A stretch of 64,000 bases of DNA from Nocardia brasiliensis NBRC 14402 (GTDB lineage: Bacteria > Actinomycetota > Actinomycetes > Mycobacteriales > Mycobacteriaceae): the NCBI RefSeq assembly GCF_000308475.2, contig NZ_BAFT02000038.1:124001-188000 (forward strand), written 5' to 3'. The notes below the pieces were generated by a model. That model had not been told where the DNA came from and did no database searches. It saw nothing but the letters and a program-made list of their open reading frames with translations. Position 1 is the stretch's first letter; each line of letters begins with the position of its first letter. Shown piece by piece: positions 8,259 to 16,813 of this stretch. The position numbers and the translations under genes were made by a program.

Positions 8259-10466
8259 CTAAAGGGGTGCGGAGCGCCACCATTCGACATGCTCGTTTTC
8301 GCGGTCCGGCGGCGCCTCGGAGTAGATGTGGCAGGAGTTGCGGGGTGGGTTATCGAAGGAGAGGACGATTTTGGGGTCTTGGAAGCCGTACTCCTGGCGG
8401 CGGAGAGTTACGGTTCCCGCGGGGCGCTGAAATCGCTCTATCAGAGTGTCGCCCCCGTACTGGCTCATGTCCTTGCCGTGCGGGAAGCAGTAGAGGTCGA
8501 AGGTCGGAGCGAAGGTCGAGCTGTTCGAGCATCGAATCGTGGCGTAGTTGTGCCTGTCGATCGTGCAGGTGATGCCTCGGTACCCGTCGGTCGAGGTCGG
8601 CGTTGCCGGGATGAGCCGCGGAAACAGATCCGCTGCCGGTTGCAGGTCGCCCCAAGGGCGGGGTGGCCCGATCGGGCTGAACGTTGCGGGTGTCCGGGTG
8701 GCGGTGTCGGCGGATCGAACGGTTTCCTCGGGGCTGGTGATCGCCACGACTGCGACAACAACGGCGATGACAACCAGGATCGCCGCGATGGCGACGATCG
8801 CGATCGTGAGGATGCGGTCACCGCTACCGGGGCCGGACTGGGCGGGCCAATCAGCCGATGCGGGAAGGGATTTCGTCGTTCCGAGCTGGCCGAGGAGTTG
8901 TGCTGCGGTGAGCCGAGCATCGGTTTGCCCGGTGAGGCAGCCGGTGAGGAGGATGCGCAGCCCGGTTTCGGGGATGCCGGCCAGATCGGGCGGCTGAGTT
9001 GTCACGCGGTGCAGAAGTGTTGCGGCGTCCGTGTCACCGAACGGAGGCCGGCCGGTGAGCGCGTAGGCGAGCACACCGCCCAGCGAGAACACATCGGACG
9101 CGGGTCCGGCCGGTTCGCCGATGAGTTGTTCCGGAGCGGTGAACGCCGACGGCTGGGGGTGTGCCGTGGGGAGGCCGAGATCGACCAGCCGGGGTCCAGT
9201 TTCGGTGATGATCACCGAATTGGGCGTCACCGCACCATGTGTGAGACCGGCACCGTGGATGGCCGAAAGAGCATGGGCGAGACCGACGGCGATGTGCTGG
9301 ACCGCCGCCGACCGTAACGGCCCGCGCCCGGTCACCAGGTCATGTAGCGAGGGGCCAGTGATGTATTCGGTTGCTATCCACGGACTCTGAGCCTCCGCGT
9401 CCGCGTCGAGCACCGCCGGGGTGAAGTCGCTGTGCACGGTTCGAGCGACGGCGAAGACACGAGCGACCTCGGCGCGGTCGCTGCTACCCATTCCGCGATC
9501 CAGGTGCACGGTGCGGATGAGGACGTTCGCCAGATCTCCCGCACGGCCCAGGAAGACGTCGCCGCGGGAGTCTGCACCGAGCCGGCCGATCAGCGTGTAC
9601 GGGCCGAGCGACGACGGGTCGATGTCCCGCAACGGTAGCGTGCGCGGAGCCGACTCCACGACCGGCACTGAGCCTGAAGCTGATTGGGGTGTCGCACGCG
9701 CGGGCGCTGTCCGCGGTTGAACAGTCGCCGGAGCCCAACCAGTGCCGGGATGGTGAGCGCGGGGAGCTTGCTGCCGACGTTGGACCTGGATGATCACAGC
9801 TCCCAGACAGATAGCAGGCACCGCCAGCACACCCGCGCGGATGAATTCCACTGCAATCAAACCGAACCCGCCGACGGGAGCGGACCCGTATATGACGTAG
9901 TCACCGGTCCGTTCCACCCGCGAAGACGGAATGCCCAAGATCAGGGCCACGAATCCGAGCACCCACCCGAGCAGCAAGAACAACCACCACGCGGTGACCA
10001 ACGCGCTGCCGGGACGGCCACGCAGATCCGGTGCGTCCGATGGCGTCCGCGGGTCGCTCGCCCGCCACACATCCGACATGATCATGTGCGGGAACCACAA
10101 ATTGACGACAGGGCAGAACCAACCGCCGATCACCCAGCCGTTGGCGAGCCGATGCCGTGCCGTGCACAGCGCTTCGGCATTGCGACGCGCCTGCCACAAC
10201 CAGCTGATGACCACGATTCCCGCGCCGAGCTGCAGCAGTTGCGCGAGGATGCCGGGCCAGGTGTAGGACTCCCACTCCGTGCGTGTGCCTCCACGCTGCC
10301 CCCAGCTTTCCTCGAAGTCCGCGAGGAGTCTCCAGTCGGCGATCGCGCTGACGAACATCATGACCACAACCGCGGCGACCAGGCCGATCGCCCAGCCCCC
10401 GAGCGCTCCGATCGGACGGACGTTCCTTCCGCCGCGCGCGAGCGCAACGTCCCACCCCACTGACAT
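8259..10466 (-). CDS. DUF4328 membrane domain fused to a protein-kinase-like (pseudokinase) domain
   Basis: A 735-residue membrane protein. Residues 21-42, 74-91, 157-178 and 201-226 are transmembrane. Between them lies GWVIGGWFCPVVNLWFP, the DUF4328 signature. Residues 287-530 fold like a PknB-type Ser/Thr kinase (glycine-loop region GRLGADSRGDVFLG, then TAPEQ and SDVFSLGGVLAYALTGRPPF). The invariant residues are missing: VAIK is VLIR (R318), HRD is HGA (410-412) and DFG is DLG (429-431). A final membrane segment (552-576) precedes an outer domain of about 160 residues with four cysteines. A signalling scaffold without kinase activity is likely. ATG 10466 has AAGGG 8 bases upstream. Confidence 0.8.
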   Translation of the reverse strand: MSVGWDVALARGGRNVRPIGALGGWAIGLVAAVVVMMFVSAIADWRLLADFEESWGQRGGTRTEWESYTWPGILAQLLQLGAGIVVISWLWQARRNAEALCTARHRLANGWVIGGWFCPVVNLWFPHMIMSDVWRASDPRTPSDAPDLRGRPGSALVTAWWLFLLLGWVLGFVALILGIPSSRVERTGDYVIYGSAPVGGFGLIAVEFIRAGVLAVPAICLGAVIIQVQRRQQAPRAHHPGTGWAPATVQPRTAPARATPQSASGSVPVVESAPRTLPLRDIDPSSLGPYTLIGRLGADSRGDVFLGRAGDLANVLIRTVHLDRGMGSSDRAEVARVFAVARTVHSDFTPAVLDADAEAQSPWIATEYITGPSLHDLVTGRGPLRSAAVQHIAVGLAHALSAIHGAGLTHGAVTPNSVIITETGPRLVDLGLPTAHPQPSAFTAPEQLIGEPAGPASDVFSLGGVLAYALTGRPPFGDTDAATLLHRVTTQPPDLAGIPETGLRILLTGCLTGQTDARLTAAQLLGQLGTTKSLPASADWPAQSGPGSGDRILTIAIVAIAAILVVIAVVVAVVAITSPEETVRSADTATRTPATFSPIGPPRPWGDLQPAADLFPRLIPATPTSTDGYRGITCTIDRHNYATIRCSNSSTFAPTFDLYCFPHGKDMSQYGGDTLIERFQRPAGTVTLRRQEYGFQDPKIVLSFDNPPRNSCHIYSEAPPDRENEHVEWWRSAPL

Positions 10467-10667
10467 CGTCCAAATCCCTTCGGTTCCAACGGCGCAAGAT
10501 ACCGCCCGTGGCAACGGCCCCATGACATCATGTCGCACCGGACCACAACGGCAAACCTTCGATCATGCGTCAGGTCACAGACCGCTGATCTCTTCCACGA
10601 AGTGCTCGCCAACCGTGCCACCCATGACACCCGAATCGACTGAACCAAGGTCGGTAAGGTCGGTCCG

Positions 10668-11405
10668 GTGAGCGACGCCGGCGACCTGATGCGGATGTAT
10701 CTGGTGGATCCAGATCAGCCTTTTCCGTCTGTCGAGCTCGCGGATTCGTCCGGGCTGGTCGCATTCGGCGGGGACCTGTCGACGGAGCGGTTGTTGGACG
10801 CCTATTCGGCGGGCATCTTTCCCTGGTACAACCCCGGCGAAACGATCCACTGGTACTGCCCGGATCCGCGAAGCATTCTGATACCGACCGACCTGCGGGT
10901 GAGCCGGTCGTATCGCCGATCGGTCGCCGGCGCCGACTACGCGGTGACCATGGATCGCGCCTTCGCCGAGGTGATGTCGCAGTGCGCCGGCCCGCGGGAC
11001 AAGGAGGCCGGAACCTGGATCGGCTCCGATATGCAGGCGGCCTACCTGCGACTGCACCACCTCGGTCACGCGCACTCGGTCGAGGTGTGGCGCGACGGCG
11101 AACTGGTCGGCGGCCTCTATGGGGTTGCCCGCGGCCGTTCGTTCGCCGGCGAATCCATGTTCTCCCGCGCCCGCGACACCTCCAAGGTCGCGCTGTATTG
11201 GTTGTGCGCCCAACTGACGGCCTGGGATTTCCCCCTCATCGACTGCCAGGTCGCTTCCAGCCACCTCACCTCGCTCGGCGCGATCGACCTCTCCCGCACG
11301 GACTACCTGCGCCTGCACACCCAGGCCGCCGCCCGACCCGGCCGCGTCGGCCCCTGGCAGTTCGACATCCCAGTCCCCCACTCCCCCAAGCATTTACCGA
11401 CGTAA
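10668..11405 (+). CDS. aat: Leucyl/phenylalanyl-tRNA-protein transferase
   Basis: The 245-residue protein matches Aat along its whole length. It has GLVAFGGDLSTERLLDAYS and GIFPWYN near the N terminus, then WWCPDPR-like WYCPDPRSIL. TWIGSDMQAAYLRLHHLGHAHSVEVW, GLYGVARGRSFAGESMF and IDCQVASSHLTSLGA follow. The enzyme adds Leu or Phe from aminoacyl-tRNA to proteins with N-terminal Arg or Lys, marking them for ClpS/ClpAP-type degradation in the cytoplasm. GTG 10668 gives the usual length. It is transcribed divergently from the DUF4328 pseudokinase gene and appears monocistronic. Confidence 0.93.
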   Translation: MSDAGDLMRMYLVDPDQPFPSVELADSSGLVAFGGDLSTERLLDAYSAGIFPWYNPGETIHWYCPDPRSILIPTDLRVSRSYRRSVAGADYAVTMDRAFAEVMSQCAGPRDKEAGTWIGSDMQAAYLRLHHLGHAHSVEVWRDGELVGGLYGVARGRSFAGESMFSRARDTSKVALYWLCAQLTAWDFPLIDCQVASSHLTSLGAIDLSRTDYLRLHTQAAARPGRVGPWQFDIPVPHSPKHLPT

Positions 11406-11429
11406 GCGAGCACTGGCGAGCGGTCCGCC

Positions 11430-11660
11430 TTACGCGATGCCACGATCGCCGATCGTGACGACGAAGGTGTCTTCCCGATCGTTGGTGCGGCTCGGAATGA
11501 GTTCGTCGGCCGAGCCGACCCGCGATGTCGCCGACGGTCATTTCGAATACACGGCCGGAGCGAGCGTGCCCTGTGGCGGGGAAGAAGGGGAGTTCGATGT
11601 AGACGCGGTCGGTCAACGGTCGTGGCGGCTCGTCCCAGACCTTGACAGGCCGAGTCGGTA
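11430..11660 (-). pseudogene. Remnant of an unrecognised gene with one frameshift
   Basis: Reading the minus strand, one frame gives PVKVWDEPPRPLTDRVYIEL, PFFPATGHARSGRVFEM and TVGDIAGRLG up to about 11515. A second frame then continues SADELIPSRTNDREDTFVV and TIGDRGIA to a TAA at 11430-11432. The joined text has the amino-acid balance of a real protein, whereas neither frame alone does. I do not recognise the family. No convincing start is present, so I take it as a decayed gene end. The near-palindrome at 11441-11457 lies inside it. Confidence 0.35.
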
Positions 11661-11678
11661 AGCGGAAACTAACCGTTA

Positions 11679-12143
11679 GTGGAAACTTACGAACCTCCGC
11701 GCAGCCTCGATCAGCGCCGTGCGGACGCGCTGAAACGACTCGGTACCTCTCATCAAATGTGGCTGGCCACCGCAGGCGAAGGCCACGGCCCGCACCTCAT
11801 CCCGGTTGCCTACACCTGGAACACCGATACCCTCACCACGGCCACGTTCGAGCGCAGTCGCACCGTTGCCAACTTGCAAACGACGCCGCGGGCCAGAGTC
11901 GCCATCGGTGACACCGCCGACGTGATCATGATCGAGGCCACCGCATCGCTCATACCCGTCGATGCGATCGACGCGACCGCCGCCGACGAATATGCCCGGG
12001 TGTCACACGACCCGCGCACCATGCCGGGTTTCGTCTACATCCGACTCGCTCCACAACGCATCCAGGTATGGAACGGCTTCCACGAGTTCACCGGGCGCAC
12101 TGTTATGGCAGACGGCCGATGGCTCGACCGTCCGATCGACTAG
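11679..12143 (+). CDS. PPOX-class (flavin/F420) oxidoreductase-family protein
   Basis: The 154-residue protein has the split-barrel layout of the pyridoxamine-5'-phosphate-oxidase superfamily. It opens with ADALKRLGTSHQMWLATAGE and PHLIPVAYTW, then RSRTVANLQTTPRARVAIGD, and ends with RLAPQRIQVWNGFHE. Actinomycete members bind FMN or F420 and reduce varied substrates. The cofactor cannot be decided from the sequence. Length is normal for the family. The gene is monocistronic and converges with the XRE-type regulator gene ending at 12262. Confidence 0.75.
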   Translation: METYEPPRSLDQRRADALKRLGTSHQMWLATAGEGHGPHLIPVAYTWNTDTLTTATFERSRTVANLQTTPRARVAIGDTADVIMIEATASLIPVDAIDATAADEYARVSHDPRTMPGFVYIRLAPQRIQVWNGFHEFTGRTVMADGRWLDRPID

Positions 12144-12261
12144 AGCCCGCACCGAACGGTGGACGTGCCGCCCGTGCAGACGCGGTCCGGTCAAGCGCCA
12201 TGCCCTACGTTTCCGGATATGTGGGGCGAGAGTCACGTGGTTTCGACTGACGCCTTTCGAG

Positions 12262-13104
12262 CTAGGTGTCGACGGTGCGCGCGTGGTGTGTGGTGGCGTG
12301 GACGCTGCTCAGTAGTGCGAGGGCGTGGGCGCTGGGCGTGGCAGGTTCGGCGTGGTAGATGACCAGTTGCTGGCCGGGCGCGCTGCGCACGTCGAATGCC
12401 TGGTAGGTGAGGGTGAGGGGGCCGACGTCGGGGTGTAGGAGGTGTTTGGGTTCGCGAGTCTTGCCGCGGACCTGGTGGGTGTCCCACAAGGCGCGGAAGT
12501 GCGCGCTGCCCTCACTGAGTTCGGCCACCAAACACCGCAGCGCGGGGTCGTGGGGGTTGCGGCCCGCGGCTACGCGCAGATTGGCCACGGTGGCCTGTGC
12601 CGTCCAGTCCCAGCGGGCGTAGAACTGCTGTCCGGCGGGGTCGAGGAAGGTCATGCGGGCGAGGTTGTCCACCGTGCGGAACGGGGAGAACAGGGCGTCG
12701 GCAAGGGTGTTGGTGGCCAGTACGTCCAGGATGGGGTTGAGCACGAAGGCGGGGGTGTGCGAGTAGCCGTCCATGAGTTGGCGCAGGTCGGGGCTCACGG
12801 TCTGGGGTACCGGCGTGGGTGTGCTGTCCGGTGTGGCGCCGGCCAGCCGGTACAGGTGCTCGCGGGCATCGGAGTCGAGATCCAGTGCGCGGCACAGGGC
12901 GTCGAGCACCTGCGGTGACGGGTGGGTCTCGCGGCCCTGTTCCAGGCGGGTGTAATAGTCGACGTTCATCCCGGCGAGCACGGCGACTTCTTCGCGGCGG
13001 AGTCCGGCCACCTTGCGTCGTCCGGAGTAGAGCACGCCCGCGTCTCCGGGTGCCCGTTGTGCGCGGCGCGCTCGTAGGAACGCACCCAGCTCACCACTGA
13101 CCAT
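12262..13104 (-). CDS. XRE-type regulator with MmyB-like ligand-binding domain
   Basis: The 280-residue protein has an N-terminal helix-turn-helix: LGAFLRARRAQ, then GRRKVAGLRREEVAVLAGMN and VDYYTRLEQGRETHPSPQVL at about residues 5-75. A helical/PAS-like MmyB-type domain follows (YSHTPAFVLNPILDVLATN, FLDPAGQQFYARWDW, VAELSEGSAHFRALWDTHQV and GQQLVIYHAEP). Relatives typically repress a divergently transcribed dehydrogenase gene and respond to a fatty-acid-like or other small ligand. Here the divergent genes are an Atu4866 protein and two SDRs. ATG 13104 gives the normal N terminus; upstream in-frame sequence crosses the operator region. Confidence 0.85.
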   Translation of the reverse strand: MVSGELGAFLRARRAQRAPGDAGVLYSGRRKVAGLRREEVAVLAGMNVDYYTRLEQGRETHPSPQVLDALCRALDLDSDAREHLYRLAGATPDSTPTPVPQTVSPDLRQLMDGYSHTPAFVLNPILDVLATNTLADALFSPFRTVDNLARMTFLDPAGQQFYARWDWTAQATVANLRVAAGRNPHDPALRCLVAELSEGSAHFRALWDTHQVRGKTREPKHLLHPDVGPLTLTYQAFDVRSAPGQQLVIYHAEPATPSAHALALLSSVHATTHHARTVDT

Positions 13105-13138
13105 GGCCTCAGGGTAGGTCGTGGCCGGCGCGGTTGGG

Positions 13139-13155
13139 TGGGTGCGGCACACCCA
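13139..13155. promoter_or_regulatory. Candidate operator between XRE regulator and SDR operon
   Basis: TGGGTG-CGGCA-CACCCA is a perfect 6-bp inverted repeat midway in the 101-base gap between the divergent starts at 13104 and 13206. Its place fits autoregulation by the adjacent XRE-type protein and control of the SDR operon. Confidence 0.4.
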
Positions 13156-13205
13156 GTCACCACGCGTCCTGCCAACGTTTTCCGTCGTTGCCGAAGCTGG
13201 TCGGT

Positions 13206-13478
13206 ATGACAAGCGATATCGACGTGGTCGGCGTGTGGGTCACCGCGGACGGGCATATCCGGCAGGAACTGCGCGCCGATGGGCGCTACGACGAGGCGCG
13301 CGGCGAACGGCGCAGCGCCTACACCGGTCGCTACACGGTGACCGAAAATCACCTCGACTACCTGGACGACACCGGCTTCACCGCGACGGGCGATATCCGC
13401 GACGGCGTGCTGTACCACGAGCATCTCGTCCTCTACCGCGAGTCCGCCGACGCTCACCACCGGCAGGTACGGAAATGA
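13206..13478 (+). CDS. Atu4866-domain protein
   Basis: The 90-residue protein is almost entirely one Atu4866 domain (PF11512): VGVWVTADGHIRQELRADGR, YDEARGERRSAYTGRYTVT, HLDYLDDTGFTATGDI and GVLYHEHLVLYRE. The fold is a small beta barrel, and the biochemical role of the family is unknown. It is often found next to short-chain dehydrogenases. Here its stop codon overlaps the ATG of the downstream SDR (ATGA at 13475-13478), so translation is probably coupled. ATG 13206 is chosen because upstream codons are not family-like. Confidence 0.8.
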   Translation: MTSDIDVVGVWVTADGHIRQELRADGRYDEARGERRSAYTGRYTVTENHLDYLDDTGFTATGDIRDGVLYHEHLVLYRESADAHHRQVRK

Positions 13479-14233
13479 GCATGCCTGTCGCCGACCCTGA
13501 ACTGGAGGGCAAGGTCGCGCTGGTCACCGGCGCCGCCCGCGGGGTCGGCGCGGCCACGGTCGCCTGGCTGCACGCCCGCGGCGCGCAAGTGCTCGCCACC
13601 GACCTGCGCCCCGAGGTGCACGAGCTCTCCGCCCGGTTCGACCGGGTGTCCACTCTGGTCGGCGACGTGTCCCGGGAGGACACCGCGGTGCGGTCGGTGG
13701 CAGCGGCGATCGATCGGTTCGGCAGCGTGGACATCCTGGTCGGGAACGCCGGTCGATCAGTGAACAAACCGATCGTCGAGACCACCGCGGCCGACTGGGA
13801 CGAGCTGATGTCGATCAACGCCCGCGGAACGTTCCTGCACGCCCGGGAGGCATTCCGGGTGATGTGTGCACACGGCGGGGGCGCGATCGTCACCGTCGGG
13901 TCGTTCGCGTGCACCGTCGGACTGGCCGAAGCCGCGGCCTACAGCGCGTCCAAAGGAGCGCTGGCGCAGTTGACCAAAGTGCTCGCGCTGGAGGGCGCGC
14001 CGCACGGCATCCGCGCCAACGTCGTCGCGCCCGGTGTCATCGAGACCGACATGCTCGACAACTTCCGGGCCGACAGCCGGGAATACCTGCGTTCCTTCGG
14101 CGCCGCCCACCCCCTGGGCCGCGTCGCGCAACCCGAGGAAATCGCCGAGGTGATCGGTTTCCTGGCCTCACCCCGGGCCGGTTTCATCACCGGCGCGGTC
14201 GTCGCCGCTGACGGCGGCTACACCGCAGCCTGA
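13475..14233 (+). CDS. Short-chain dehydrogenase/reductase (SDR), first of pair
   Basis: The 252-residue classical SDR shows VALVTGAARGVGAATVAWL (cofactor glycine motif TGxxxGxG, about residues 14-21) and NAGRS. The active-site set is S (VGSFACTVG), Y and K (AAYSASKGAL). It ends with FLASPRAGFITGAVVAADGG. It oxidises or reduces an unknown alcohol/ketone with NAD(P). Its ATG overlaps the stop of the Atu4866 gene, and a second SDR follows after 30 bases, giving a three-gene operon controlled opposite the XRE-type regulator. Confidence 0.88.
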   Translation: MSMPVADPELEGKVALVTGAARGVGAATVAWLHARGAQVLATDLRPEVHELSARFDRVSTLVGDVSREDTAVRSVAAAIDRFGSVDILVGNAGRSVNKPIVETTAADWDELMSINARGTFLHAREAFRVMCAHGGGAIVTVGSFACTVGLAEAAAYSASKGALAQLTKVLALEGAPHGIRANVVAPGVIETDMLDNFRADSREYLRSFGAAHPLGRVAQPEEIAEVIGFLASPRAGFITGAVVAADGGYTAA

Positions 14234-14263
14234 GTCTCGACACCCAACGAAAGAGAGCGAATC

Positions 14264-15019
14264 ATGCCTGGACGGCTCACCGACAAGGTCGCGTTGATCA
14301 CCGGCGCGACCGGTGGCATCGGACAAGCCACCGCAGAACTTTTCGCCCGCGAAGGCGCCCGCCTGGTCGTCACCGACATAGCCCAGGACGCCGCGCAGGC
14401 GCTCGCCGCACGCCTGGCAGCCACTGGCGCCGACGTGCTGGCCGCCGGGTTGGACGTCTCCGCACCCGAAAACTGGAGCGAGGTCATCGAGCTGACCCGG
14501 CAACGCTTCGGACGGCTCGACGTCCTGGTCAACATCGCCGGGATCGTGGACTGGCCCGGTATCGAGGACACCACGCAGGACTCGTGGGAACGCGTGATCG
14601 CGGTCAACCAGACCGGCACCTGGCTCGGCATGAAGACCGCCATGCCCCTGCTGCGCGCCTCCGGCAACGGCTCCATCATCAACACTTCCTCGGTGCTCGG
14701 TCTGGTGGGCAGCGGAGCCGCCGCCGCATACCAGGCGTCCAAGGGCGCGGTGCGGCTGCTCACCAAGACCGCCGCCGTCGAGTACGCGACCCGTGGCGTC
14801 CGGGTCAACTCGGTGCACCCCGGGGTCATCGCCACCCCGATGATCCAAGCTCTGCTCGACGAGCAAGGCGACCAGCAACCCGACATCGTGCGCACCCCCA
14901 TGCGCCGCGCGGGTACCCCCGCCGAGGTCGCTCCCACGATGCTCTTCCTGGCCGGCGACGAATCCTCGTTCATCACCGGAACCGAACTCGTCGTCGACGG
15001 CGGACTCACCGCGTACTGA
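14264..15019 (+). CDS. Short-chain dehydrogenase/reductase (SDR), second of pair
   Basis: The 251-residue SDR has VALITGATGGIGQATAELFA (glycine motif), NIAGIVDW, the Ser in INTSSVLGLVG and the YxxxK pair in AAAYQASKGAVRLL. It ends with FLAGDESSFITGTELVVDGG. It resembles the group annotated as glucose-1- or 3-alpha/20-beta-hydroxysteroid-type dehydrogenases, but the substrate cannot be named. GAAAGAGAG lies about 6 bases before ATG 14264. It is the last gene of the operon starting at 13206. Paired SDRs may act on consecutive oxidation states or on two stereoisomers. Confidence 0.88.
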   Translation: MPGRLTDKVALITGATGGIGQATAELFAREGARLVVTDIAQDAAQALAARLAATGADVLAAGLDVSAPENWSEVIELTRQRFGRLDVLVNIAGIVDWPGIEDTTQDSWERVIAVNQTGTWLGMKTAMPLLRASGNGSIINTSSVLGLVGSGAAAAYQASKGAVRLLTKTAAVEYATRGVRVNSVHPGVIATPMIQALLDEQGDQQPDIVRTPMRRAGTPAEVAPTMLFLAGDESSFITGTELVVDGGLTAY

Positions 15020-15268
15020 CGACCAGTCCCGGATGCACACGGATACCGGACTACCGGTAGTGGCTCCCGTTGCGCGCTGACTTGACCGGCCGGCGCGGGA
15101 CGGCGGAAGATCAACCGGCCGTGCGGATCTCAAGTCGACAGAACACACCACACTGCCGAGTCCCGCCACAGGCCAAGACCTGTCGTTCCTCCCCGCCGAC
15201 TACTGTGTTGGTCGGCCGATCGAACTTGGTTCGCCGGCAGCGCTTCCTGGTGCGCGCTCGAAGCCGAT

Positions 15269-15913
15269 TCAGGATGTTTTTCGATGCGGACGGCGCCCTT
15301 GCGTGGGGCGGTCGACCGCTGCGCTGAGCCGACTCAGCGCAGTGGTCCACGGTCGTGGGGCGATCACTGGAATCCCGTACGCTTCGGCGGTCGCGGCCAG
15401 CCAATCACCGTAGCGGGCACTGCCTTCCGCCCGCATGCGCTGCTCCCCCGCGTCCGGTTCCCGACTCAGATAGTTCGCGGCCAGCTGATCAGGGTCGGGC
15501 TCGTGCAGAAACACCGCGCGGACTTGCCCGGCGACCTCCTGTCCGGCGAACGAAGTCTGTGCGGCCAGCGCGGGAAGTAGGTAATCACCCTCGATGATCA
15601 CGGGGGTGCGGGATTCCAGGTGGTTGCCGATCACGGCCGCCAATGCCGGTTGCAAAGCCTCGGCGAAGGCAATCTGCAACTCCACGACCTGCGGAACCGG
15701 AATGCCGGCCGGATCGGGATGGGTGTCCCAGTAGTGCAGCATCGGCTGCTGGGCCGGGGTGGTCATCGCCTGCACGGCGAGAACCAGGTCGTCCACCTCG
15801 ACCAACGGCACGCGGTAGTGCCGGGCCAGCGGGTAACTGAGCTGGCTCTTACCGGAACCGGACGCGCCACCCAGTAGTAGCACCTGCCAGTCACGTTCGC
15901 CCGGTTCGTCCAC
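15269..15913 (-). CDS. P-loop kinase-like ATP-binding protein
   Basis: The 214-residue protein begins with VLLLGGASGSGKSQLSYPLA, a Walker A motif at residues 15-22. LVEVDDLVLAV is a likely substrate/magnesium acid, VIIEGDYLLPAL is Walker-B-like and LSREPDAGEQRM a lid-like stretch. The pattern fits small-molecule kinases of the uridine-kinase or 2-phosphoglycerate-kinase type. The acceptor is unknown. The C terminus is basic. There is no operon partner; the gap to the next gene holds a LexA box belonging to the opposite side. Confidence 0.7.
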   Translation of the reverse strand: MDEPGERDWQVLLLGGASGSGKSQLSYPLARHYRVPLVEVDDLVLAVQAMTTPAQQPMLHYWDTHPDPAGIPVPQVVELQIAFAEALQPALAAVIGNHLESRTPVIIEGDYLLPALAAQTSFAGQEVAGQVRAVFLHEPDPDQLAANYLSREPDAGEQRMRAEGSARYGDWLAATAEAYGIPVIAPRPWTTALSRLSAAVDRPTQGRRPHRKTS

Positions 15914-16119
15914 GGGCGCACAGTCTGCCCGGCCTGTCGACGCCTGTCATCCCGATATCGGACCGAGCAGGCGTGTCACCGAAGGGCTATCACTACCTGG
16001 ACGCGGTCGCCGCATCGGTCTTCCATGGCCGCGAGGCCAAAGGCACGGGCATGCCGCTGGGCGCGCGCTCTCGGACCGCTCGGGTGAGAACCTTCGTGGC
16101 GCGCCAGCATGCCGAATCA

Positions 16120-16135
16120 TCGAACATATGTTCTA
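16120..16135 (+). promoter_or_regulatory. LexA-type SOS box
   Basis: TCGAACATATGTTCTA matches the actinobacterial SOS box TCGAAC-N4-GTTCGA at 11 of 12 defined positions. It lies 22 bases upstream of the GTG start of the DUF222 remnant. In M. tuberculosis several 13E12/DUF222-family genes are known to carry LexA boxes, which supports the reading. Confidence 0.7.
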
Positions 16136-16157
16136 TCTTTGCGGTAAGCTCCCTCGC

Positions 16158-16475
16158 GTGACCATACATTCGACCGCGCTGGCGCCGGATGCTCGAACAC
16201 CAGGATGGCCGGAACTGGCCGACGTCGATCTGCTGCGCACCCTAGTCGAAACCGAACGCCGTCGACGGCGACTGGATGCCGCCATGCGCGCGGCCGTCGC
16301 CGAAGCCGAGCGACGCGGCCTCGCCGCAGACACCGGCTATCGGGACACCGTCGAGCTGTTGACCGATCTGCTGCGCATCACCGCCCACGAGGCGCGCCGC
16401 CGAATCGAAACCGCGGCTCCGCAGGCCCGCTCGCGTTCCAAGAAGGTGTGGCGGGTGCTGGCGGCCGCAAGCTGA
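16158..16475 (+). pseudogene. Truncated DUF222 (13E12-type HNH family) protein
   Basis: About 105 codons follow the GTG at 16158: ELADVDLLRTLVETERRRR, LDAAMRAAVAEAERRGLA, GYRDTVELLTDLLRITAHEA and RRRIETAA. This is the characteristic N terminus of DUF222 proteins of the 13E12 repeat family, which are normally 400-500 residues with a C-terminal HNH nuclease domain. Here the frame stops at 16473-16475. No DUF222 body or HNH motif follows in any frame, so the gene is a remnant with its SOS-type promoter still in place. Confidence 0.65.
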
Positions 16476-16813
16476 CGCCGCGCCCAGACCGGGCATCACG
16501 GCAGACGCCGAACGGGAATCGGCGCCCAGCACTCCGATAGCGCGGGTCTACGCCGAGATCTAGTGCGGCCCAATGTGTTCGGTTAAGCCGATCGCTGCCG
16601 GGCCGTCACCATGTGACCGCACCCGCTGATGCGGTTGCACGGAAGGGATTCGGCCGTCGTCCGCCACGTGGCCCCCACCCGTCGAGACCCGTGTACACGC
16701 GGGCTACCCGCCACCATGACCGGCCGAACAATTCGGCCTCTCCGGTATGGATGGATACGAGCGAATCCGGACCGGGATCGAAGAACACGAGAACGACTGT
16801 GGCGCAGTGAGGC
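16476..16813. other. Gap without a supported gene
   Basis: Bases 16476-16813 probably hold decayed 3' sequence of the DUF222 gene. Short open frames on both strands (for example 16613-16810 plus) show no recognisable family, no ribosome-binding site and no promoter. I see no clear hairpin or repeat. Confidence 0.4.

Noticed and set aside
16613..16810. A 65-codon plus-strand frame after the DUF222 remnant
   Set aside because: No family resemblance, no ribosome-binding site, and a competing frame on the other strand.
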